Shown here in pieces: positions 5,136 through 9,060 of a stretch of DNA of 9,060 nt. The stretch is from an uncultured Lachnospiraceae bacterium (GTDB lineage: Bacteria; Bacillota; Clostridia; Lachnospirales; Lachnospiraceae). The stretch lies in NCBI GenBank assembly GCA_902766845.1, contig CACXFD010000075.1, forward strand, positions 1 through 9,060. Direction: 5' to 3'. A program made the translations under genes and the position numbers. A model generated the notes under the pieces. That model did no database searches. It had not been told where the DNA came from and saw only the letters and a program-made list of their open reading frames with translations. The stretch's first letter is position 1. The number at the start of each line of letters is the position of its first letter.

Positions 5136-6452
5136 TCACTGACTGCGGCGGATCCGGCCGCTCAGCAGCGCGGCCGATCCCGAGCAGACCAGGATCGCGG
5201 CAAAGAGGGCCGGCAGATGAGGATCTCCGGTCTCGACGGCCTTTGTGCGGCCTTCCTGTTCGGAAGAGGAGGCTGTGGTCTGCGGCGCCTGCGTGGACGG
5301 GGCTTCGGTCGCGGCCTGCGTCTCTTCTTCGGTGTGGGCCTGCGTTTCCTCTTCGGCGGCCTGCGATTCTTCCGTGGCCGCTTCCGTCGTCTCTTCGGCG
5401 GTCTCTTCGGTCGATTCTTCGGTCGCTTCCTCCGTCGATTCTTCCATGCTTTCTTCGGTGGACGGCTCTTCCGTTTCGATCGGGAGCATGTCGCTGACAT
5501 CGAACGGGTTCGTCTGACCGCTCAGGACACGCTCATAGGTCACGAGGCCAAACAGCGCGTCGGCTGTCGCGTAGTTCGGGTCCCAGGAATCCGCGCCGTA
5601 GCGGCCGGGCGTGGAGGCATCCTTTAGAGCCAGCAGGCCTTCGTAAGCCTGCGCGGCGGCTTCGCTGTTCCCGTATGTGGAGAAGAGCGCGAGGGCCGCG
5701 GCGCCCGAATCGACGCTGGCCTGGCCCCAGGAGATGAACTGGCCGTTCTCGCCCATCTGGGCCTCGGACCAGCTGACCGCTTTCGCGGCGGTGTCGGCCA
5801 GGGACGGCTCGCCGGACAGACCGGAGAGGACCAGGCCGTTGTCATCGACGCTCGGATAGCCGCCCCACAGATCCAGACCCTCCTCGGAAGCCTTGGCCGC
5901 TACCGCGTCTGCGACCTTTTCTTTCAGGGCATCCGCGTCCGACAGCTGGTCCGCGTAGGCATCCGCGGCCTGGTACAGATACGGCAGGAAGTACGGGTTC
6001 AGGCCGGCCAGGTCTTCGGCGGAGGCGGCCGAGAGCGCGTCTTCAAATCCCTTGACCACGTTGATGCCGTCCCAGTCGGCCGCGTCCGTTCCGTTCAGCG
6101 CGAGCACCATCAGCAGCATCGCCTGCGAGACGAGAGGGCAGCCGGTATCCATCGAACCGTCCTCCGAAAGACAGTTTTTTGCCTGCTCGAGAAAAGCGGG
6201 CACGGCGGAAGAGGTGTCCGCGTCCGTGCGCATGGCGAGGATCAGGATGCGGGCACAGGTGTAAAAGTTGCTGGCGTCCTTGATGCTCTCGTCAAACGTG
6301 ACCTGCGTGAGCATGTATTCCGCAGTCTTCGTGGCCTCGGCGCGCACATCCGCCGCGGACGGGGCCTCGGCGGCCAGCGCCGGGGAAAGGCTTCCGAGGA
6401 CCAGCACGGCCGACAGAAGCAGGGACCAGAAGGCGTTGAGTACAGTTTTCAT
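5136..6452 (-). CDS. Secreted, C-terminally anchored alpha/alpha-toroid protein (terpenoid cyclase/transcobalamin-alpha-like)
   Basis: This 438-residue surface protein starts at the ATG complementary to 6450-6452, with AAGGAG (complement of 6463-6468) 10 nt upstream. A signal peptide spans 1-27, probably cut after SPALA. Residues about 35-312 look like an all-helical alpha/alpha toroid with repeated Gly/Asp-rich turns followed by small-residue helices: SEDGSMDTGCPLVSQAML (96-113), LWGGYPSVDDNGLVLSGL (195-212), GENGQFISWGQASVDSG (234-250) and GRYGADSWDPNYATADAL (283-300). That pattern fits the prenyltransferase/squalene-cyclase superfamily, which includes the alpha domain of intrinsic factor and transcobalamin. 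A Glu/Thr/Ala-rich stalk covers about 325-405. The end has VETGD (406-410), a hydrophobic span (about 412-431) and RIRR, resembling a cell-wall sorting signal without LPxTG. It lies 165 bp downstream of the riboswitch-controlled DUF4430 lipoprotein gene, with no clear terminator or promoter between, so co-transcription is likely. A role in corrinoid binding is inferred. Confidence 0.7.
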   Translation of the reverse strand: MKTVLNAFWSLLLSAVLVLGSLSPALAAEAPSAADVRAEATKTAEYMLTQVTFDESIKDASNFYTCARILILAMRTDADTSSAVPAFLEQAKNCLSEDGSMDTGCPLVSQAMLLMVLALNGTDAADWDGINVVKGFEDALSAASAEDLAGLNPYFLPYLYQAADAYADQLSDADALKEKVADAVAAKASEEGLDLWGGYPSVDDNGLVLSGLSGEPSLADTAAKAVSWSEAQMGENGQFISWGQASVDSGAAALALFSTYGNSEAAAQAYEGLLALKDASTPGRYGADSWDPNYATADALFGLVTYERVLSGQTNPFDVSDMLPIETEEPSTEESMEESTEEATEESTEETAEETTEAATEESQAAEEETQAHTEEETQAATEAPSTQAPQTTASSSEQEGRTKAVETGDPHLPALFAAILVCSGSAALLSGRIRRSQ

Positions 6453-6525
6453 GGAATGGAATCTCCTTGTCTATAGTGTATGTGTGTGAAAGGTATTCGT
6501 TATCATTCCGGCTGCGGGCGGTGCG

Positions 6526-6587
6526 GCGTCGAACGTGCGCATCCGTGAGCAGGCGAAGCGTTGAACGTGCGCATCCGTGAGCAGGCG
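6526..6587. repeat. Tandem pair of a 30-bp direct repeat
   Basis: A 30-bp unit occurs at 6526-6555 and again at 6558-6587, separated by AA (period 32), with one mismatch at its fifth base. It fills much of the gap between the two surface-protein genes. No T tract accompanies it, and I see no convincing promoter or terminator in 6453-6617. Confidence 0.85.
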
Positions 6588-6617
6588 CGGCCGCAGGGCG
6601 GGGCGGGAACCGGCCGG

Positions 6618-7574
6618 TCAGACGTCACCCGGCAGGCAGGTGAAGCGCCAGCGGACAGCGTCGCCGTCATGGAGCTCACAGCGGCTGCAGCCGGTCATCG
6701 GCGATACGCCGTTGACGAAATAGTACCATCCGGAGCCCTGTCCGCAGATCTTTTCGCCGAGCTGGGCGATGGCGGCCACGTAGACGCTGCCGAGGGAACT
6801 GCGGGTCTCGAGCGCGATTCCGTGGTCCCCGGCGGCCCGCCGGAGCGCGGTCTCGACCGTGGAGCCGGCCGGCAGGGTCAGCGAGGTCTCGTGCAGGACC
6901 CAGCCGTCTGCCGGGACAAAGCTCTCATATCCGGGCGTCAGCATGTCCATGTGGTCCAGGATCGTCAGGCAGTCGATCGAGATCGTGACCGTGATATCGG
7001 CGGGAGGCGGCGCGGTCTCCGGTTCGGTGACCGGGGGAGCCGTTTCCGGCCCGGCCGGAGAGGTCTCCGGCGATGTTTCCGGCGCCGTTTCGGGAGCCGT
7101 CACGGGCGTGACTGCTCCGGGCTGTGTGGAGTTTGCCGTCTCGGCGGGCCGTGTCCCGCTTCCTGGGGCGCCGGCACCCGTCTCCGCGGGCCGGCCGGGA
7201 GCGTCATCGGATGCCGTTTCGCGGGGAACGTCTGTCCCGGACGATGAAGCCGGTGCCTGCGGGGCCGATGGAGCCGCAGTCTCCGCGTCCGAAGTCCCGG
7301 CTTTGTCATGTGCCGAAGATTCCGCCGCATCCGTGCCCGTTTCGGCGGATGGGCCGGTCTCACCGGGCAGAACGGCCTCTCCGGACACAGCGGTCCCTCC
7401 GGACACAGCGGTCTCCTCTGAAGTCAGAGACGCGTCCGGTGTACCGTAAGGTCCGGCCGGCCCGGACGGGCTGCGCCGGCACGCGGTACAAAGCATCAGG
7501 ACCAGCAGCAGGAGAAAGAGCAGGGAACGGACCCTGCGCCTGCGCGGTCCAAAGCAGTCGGTGTGTTGAATCAT
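6618..7574 (-). CDS. DUF4430 lipoprotein, candidate surface corrinoid-binding protein
   Basis: This 318-residue lipoprotein starts at the ATG complementary to 7572-7574, with GGGAGG 5 nt upstream. A longer frame from 7610 would begin inside the leader hairpin and lacks a site. The N terminus has RRRR (11-14) and a hydrophobic core (18-29). A lipobox-like LCTAC follows, with the acylated cysteine probably C32. Residues about 35-193 form a Pro/Ala/Thr/Glu/Ser-rich linker that should hold the domain off the membrane. Residues about 194-314 match DUF4430: VTISIDCLTIL, LPAGSTVETALRRA, GSGWYYFVNGV (280-290) and LHDGDAVRWRFTC. DUF4430 is the small beta domain of intrinsic factor and transcobalamin. 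The gene sits directly behind a cobalamin riboswitch, which strongly supports a role in cobalamin or precursor uptake. The domain has five cysteines (C202, C277, C296, C299, C313), including CSRC. It is upstream of the toroid gene on the same strand. Confidence 0.85.
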   Translation of the reverse strand: MIQHTDCFGPRRRRVRSLLFLLLLVLMLCTACRRSPSGPAGPYGTPDASLTSEETAVSGGTAVSGEAVLPGETGPSAETGTDAAESSAHDKAGTSDAETAAPSAPQAPASSSGTDVPRETASDDAPGRPAETGAGAPGSGTRPAETANSTQPGAVTPVTAPETAPETSPETSPAGPETAPPVTEPETAPPPADITVTISIDCLTILDHMDMLTPGYESFVPADGWVLHETSLTLPAGSTVETALRRAAGDHGIALETRSSLGSVYVAAIAQLGEKICGQGSGWYYFVNGVSPMTGCSRCELHDGDAVRWRFTCLPGDV

Positions 7575-7575
7575 A

Positions 7576-7605
7576 AAAGCCTCCCGGCTGACGGCAGGAG
7601 GCTTT
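7576..7605 (-). promoter_or_regulatory. Hairpin that occludes the ribosome binding site of the DUF4430 gene
   Basis: On the minus strand AAAGCCTCC (complement of 7597-7605) pairs perfectly over 9 bp with GGAGGCTTT (complement of 7576-7584). The second arm contains the Shine-Dalgarno sequence GGGAGG, and the ATG begins one nucleotide after the stem. Folding would hide the ribosome binding site. It also resembles a terminator, because TTTT follows the GGAGGC, but that T run lies mainly within the stem. Confidence 0.65.
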
Positions 7606-7613
7606 GGCATACC

Positions 7614-7637
7614 AAAAACAGGCGATCAACGATCACC
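7614..7637 (-). terminator. Candidate riboswitch terminator (expression platform)
   Basis: On the minus strand GGTGATC (complement of 7631-7637) pairs with GATCGCC (complement of 7621-7627) through six Watson-Crick pairs and one G-U pair, with a GTT loop. The sequence TGTTTTT (complement of 7614-7620) follows immediately. It lies between the cobalamin aptamer and the DUF4430 gene, as expected for premature termination when B12 is bound. Confidence 0.55.
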
Positions 7638-7645
7638 TTGGACCA

Positions 7646-7666
7646 AAAAACACCCGCCGTGTTTTT
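7646..7666 (-). other. AT-rich hairpin in the riboswitch expression platform
   Basis: On the minus strand AAAAACAC (complement of 7659-7666) pairs with GTGTTTTT (complement of 7646-7653) across a GGCGG loop, and one further T follows. It could serve as a weak terminator or as one half of the alternative pairing that distinguishes bound from free riboswitch. Its role cannot be fixed by eye. Confidence 0.4.
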
Positions 7667-7680
7667 CTCTGGGCTTTTTC

Positions 7681-7846
7681 TGCAGGCAGGTCTCCTGGCT
7701 TGCCTTCATCCGCGGGCCGCGTCTTCCCAAAGGGCGGATCCCTTCAGTGACATGCGTACGGCCGTTGTCCGGTGACAGTAGCGGGGGCTGCTGCGGCTTT
7801 TCACCGCATTCCCTGTTAGCCTCTGCGTCGAGAGGACCTGCAGAAC
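7681..7846 (-). promoter_or_regulatory. Cobalamin (adenosylcobalamin-type) riboswitch aptamer
   Basis: Read on the minus strand, the element carries the hallmark blocks in order. AACAGGGAATGCGGTG (complement of 7802-7817) comes first. CCCGCTACTGT (complement of 7775-7785) follows and matches CCCGCnACUGU. Then comes GGGAAG near 7730, and finally the B12 box GCCAGGAGACCTGCC (complement of 7685-7699). The ends can pair as P1: GCAGGT (complement of 7836-7841) with ACCTGC (complement of 7686-7691). Such elements bind cobalamin and shut off downstream uptake or synthesis genes when the cofactor is plentiful. The orientation points to the DUF4430 lipoprotein gene and then the toroid gene. Confidence 0.95.
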
Positions 7847-7856
7847 ATGTATCATT

Positions 7857-7886
7857 ATGATATCAGGAAAGACCGCGCCGTGTCAA
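7857..7886 (-). promoter_or_regulatory. Promoter of the riboswitch transcript
   Basis: On the minus strand a perfect TTGACA (complement of 7881-7886) is followed after 18 bp by TATCAT (complement of 7857-7862). TGA directly precedes the -10 box (extended -10). The expected start near 7849-7851 lies just upstream of the aptamer P1 strand. Confidence 0.8.
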
Positions 7887-7913
7887 GCCGGACAGAGCGT
7901 CCGAGTGCGGGAC

Positions 7914-7968
7914 GATCGGCGCGGAGGCGTCCGGGCAGCGGAATGATCGGTGCGGAGGCGGACGGGCA
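7914..7968. repeat. Imperfect 24-bp direct repeat between divergent promoters
   Basis: A GATCGG-initiated 24-bp block at 7914-7937 recurs at 7945-7968 (period 31) with three mismatches. A shorter, more decayed copy begins at 7986. The block lies between the minus-strand riboswitch promoter and the plus-strand promoter at 7995-8023. Confidence 0.6.
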
Positions 7969-7994
7969 CGGGACGGCGGCGGAAAGATCGGCAC

Positions 7995-8023
7995 TGGACG
8001 GTCCGGACAAGGTATGGTATCAT
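7995..8023 (+). promoter_or_regulatory. Promoter for the two-gene membrane/unknown operon
   Basis: A -35-like TGGACG (7995-8000, four of six consensus bases) is followed after 17 bp by TATCAT (8018-8023). TGG before the -10 box gives an extended -10 element. Transcription would start near 8030, about 28 nt before the first start codon. Confidence 0.6.
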
Positions 8024-8057
8024 TTGTGTGTCCCGGTCTTCCGGGAGAGGAGGATCC

Positions 8058-8249
8058 ATGGAACTGTTTACTGTTTCGGCTGCCGGGCTCGTGATGCTGG
8101 CAGCGCTCGTCATCGTGCTGATCAGCGCGGTCCGTCTTCGCCGCGGCAGCCGGCGCGCCCGGTATTTCCTGTTCGGGGCGCTCGCGGCGCTGCTCGTCAG
8201 CGGCGGATACGCGGCCGGCTGGCTGTGGATCTATTTTCATCTGGGGTGA
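8058..8249 (+). CDS. Small two-helix membrane protein, unknown function
   Basis: I do not recognise the family. The product is 63 residues with two hydrophobic spans (about 5-24 and 37-59) joined by a strongly basic loop RLRRGSRRAR (26-35). By the positive-inside rule it should be a hairpin with both ends outside. The start ATG 8058 is chosen because GAGGAGG (8047-8053) is just upstream and a promoter lies at 7995-8023. A longer frame from 7950 would run through that promoter and encode only Arg-rich sequence. The stop codon is three nucleotides before the start of the next gene, so the two are co-translated and may act together. Small proteins like this can be assembly factors or modulators of larger membrane complexes, but nothing here fixes a role. 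Confidence 0.72.
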   Translation: MELFTVSAAGLVMLAALVIVLISAVRLRRGSRRARYFLFGALAALLVSGGYAAGWLWIYFHLG

Positions 8250-8252
8250 GTC

Positions 8253-8951
8253 ATGAAAAGCTATTTCCGGGATCTGCTGAGCAGCCGTCCGCTGGAACTG
8301 GGCTGGCTGCGGGACGGATCGTCCGCAGAGAATTATTACTATAATATACGCCTGCAGACGTCGGGCGATGTGTTCGAGCCCGAAGCGCCGCTGCGCGGGC
8401 AGATCGTGTCGGAGCTCGTGCGGGAGGCCGGGATCCGTGAGGTGCAGGCCTTTTCGACGGCGTTCCTGGAAAGCTTCGCGCTGGCCGGGACCGGAGGAAG
8501 CTTTTACGCGTTCGTGTCGGTGCAGGATGAGCCGGAGACGCGGCTCGGGGATCTGACGGACGCCACCGTGGTGTCCTCCGCCGGGACGGCCGATGCCGGG
8601 ACAAACGGCGCAGGGCCGGCCGATGCTGGGGCAAACGACACCGGGACGGACGGCGCGGAAAATGGATCCGGGCCGCAGGTGGCCGGATATCCCGCGGAGG
8701 AGGAAGAGCTGGAGCTGTCCGGAGGAAAGCGCGTGCGCGCGCTGCGGATCCGCCGCGGCAGCCATCCTCTGGTGATCCTGCTGTATCTATGCGGGACAGA
8801 CGGGGAAGACAGGGCAAAGGCGTGGCTCGGCAGGGCAGAACGGATCCTGCCGCAGGACGAGGCGGATCCGGAAGAAGCGCAGATGACCGAACGCCTTCGG
8901 AAAGCCTATTTCCAGCGGCTTTTGCAGGTCAAGCTCGGCGTCACGGTGTGA
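8253..8951 (+). CDS. Hypothetical protein with a repeat-encoded disordered linker
   Basis: I do not recognise this 232-residue protein. It has no signal peptide and no clear transmembrane segment (LVILLYLC at 173-180 is short and may be a buried strand). Residues 1-105 contain a conserved-looking region: YYYNIRLQTSGDVF (28-41), VREAGIREVQAFSTAFLESFAL (56-77) and FYAFVSVQDEP (84-94). Residues about 109-145 are a Gly/Ala/Asp/Thr/Asn-rich linker encoded by 30-bp repeats. Residues about 150-232 are charged, with KRVRALRIRRGSHPLVILLYL and a helical tail of MTERLRKAYFQRLLQVKL. The gene follows the small membrane protein by three nucleotides with only a weak site (GGGGTGAG), so translation is probably coupled. 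It is likely cytosolic and may associate with its membrane partner. That is a guess from context. Confidence 0.72.
   Translation: MKSYFRDLLSSRPLELGWLRDGSSAENYYYNIRLQTSGDVFEPEAPLRGQIVSELVREAGIREVQAFSTAFLESFALAGTGGSFYAFVSVQDEPETRLGDLTDATVVSSAGTADAGTNGAGPADAGANDTGTDGAENGSGPQVAGYPAEEEELELSGGKRVRALRIRRGSHPLVILLYLCGTDGEDRAKAWLGRAERILPQDEADPEEAQMTERLRKAYFQRLLQVKLGVTV
8583..8672 (+). repeat. In-frame 30-bp tandem repeats inside the hypothetical gene
   Basis: Units at 8583-8612 and 8613-8642 share most bases (including GGCCGATGC) and encode GTADAGTNGA and GPADAGANDT. A third, partial unit at 8643-8672 encodes GTDGAENGSG. The 30-bp period keeps frame, so changes in copy number would only lengthen or shorten a flexible linker. 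Confidence 0.75.
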
Positions 8952-8958
8952 CGGGGAA

Positions 8959-9060
8959 GCCGGCAAAGGCGAAGCCAGGCGGCCGTAAAAGACGGACTCG
9001 GCCGGCAAAGGCGAAGCCCGGCGGCCGTGAAAGACGGACTCGGCCGGCAAAGGCGAAGCC
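8959..9060. repeat. 42-bp tandem repeat running off the window
   Basis: Complete units lie at 8959-9000 and 9001-9042 and differ at only two bases. A third begins at 9043 and is cut at 9060 after 18 matching bases. Each unit begins GCCGGCAAAGGCGAAGCC and contains a small CCGT/ACGG stem-loop. It starts eight nucleotides after the stop codon of the preceding gene. The total copy number is not visible. Confidence 0.92.

Noticed and set aside
5162..5627. Arg/Pro/Lys-rich minus-strand frame (5162-5500) and Gly/Phe/Leu/Arg-rich plus-strand frame (5217-5627)
   Set aside because: They are other-frame readings of the repetitive Glu/Thr-rich stalk of the toroid protein and have no plausible start signals.
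6561..7449. Plus-strand open frames (6561-7247 and 6859-7449) opposite the DUF4430 lipoprotein
   Set aside because: They are low-complexity mirror readings of the Pro/Ala/Thr linker. The minus strand has the signal peptide, lipobox, DUF4430 domain and riboswitch.
7575..7610. An upstream ATG (complement of 7608-7610) as the start of the DUF4430 lipoprotein
   Set aside because: It lies in the 5' arm of the leader hairpin with no ribosome binding site. The ATG at 7574 has GGGAGG five bases upstream and gives a normal signal peptide.
7847..8765. A plus-strand frame at 7847-8344 and a minus-strand frame at 7863-8765
   Set aside because: The first runs through both divergent promoters and the start of the 63-residue gene. 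The second is antisense to two genes with good start signals. Neither shows a domain.
6526..9060. The direct repeats at 6526-6587 and 8959-9060 as CRISPR arrays
   Set aside because: The copies are adjacent, separated by 2 and 0 bases, with no unique spacers between them and no cas genes in the window.

Overview
The window looks like a chromosomal segment of a GC-rich Clostridia-type Firmicute, possibly Lachnospiraceae-like. The grounds are strong AGGAGG-type ribosome binding sites, TTGACA/TATAAT-type promoters, a LonA protease, Hsp33, a cold-shock protein, a DeoR/IolB pair, Glu/Thr-rich surface stalks and a cobalamin riboswitch ahead of a DUF4430 lipoprotein. The taxon is an inference from style and gene content, not from a marker gene. 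There are no rRNAs, tRNAs, CRISPR arrays or transposases.

Layout. (1) Positions 1-1019 hold the C-terminal part of an ATP-dependent Lon protease. (2) Positions 1157-2141 form a single-gene unit: a near-consensus promoter, a long palindrome that can act as operator and/or terminator, an IolB/KduI-family isomerase and a terminator. (3) Positions 2150-4692 form a tightly coupled three-gene operon: a DeoR-family regulator, a SAM-dependent methyltransferase and the redox chaperone Hsp33. The two junctions are ATGA overlaps, and the operon ends at a terminator shared with the convergent cold-shock gene. (4) Positions 4707-5135 hold the csp gene (minus strand) and its AT-rich, symmetry-rich promoter region. 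(5) Positions 5136-7886 (minus strand) form the most interesting unit: promoter, cobalamin riboswitch, expression platform, a lipoprotein with a C-terminal DUF4430 domain, and then a secreted, C-terminally anchored alpha/alpha-toroid protein. (6) Positions 7995-8951 (plus strand) hold a promoter, a 63-residue two-helix membrane protein and a 232-residue protein of unknown function. (7) From 8959 to the window edge there is a 42-bp tandem repeat.

How the genes may work together. The animal B12 carriers (intrinsic factor, transcobalamin, haptocorrin) consist of an alpha/alpha barrel followed by a small beta domain, with cobalamin held between them. DUF4430 corresponds to that beta domain. Here a DUF4430 lipoprotein and an alpha-toroid surface protein are separate genes on one strand, apparently under one B12 riboswitch. 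This suggests a split, cell-surface corrinoid-capture pair made when intracellular cobalamin is low. That reading is inference from domain recognition and context. The other units look like ordinary housekeeping or metabolism: protein quality control (Lon, Hsp33), inositol/uronate-type sugar metabolism (IolB with a DeoR regulator) and RNA chaperoning (Csp).
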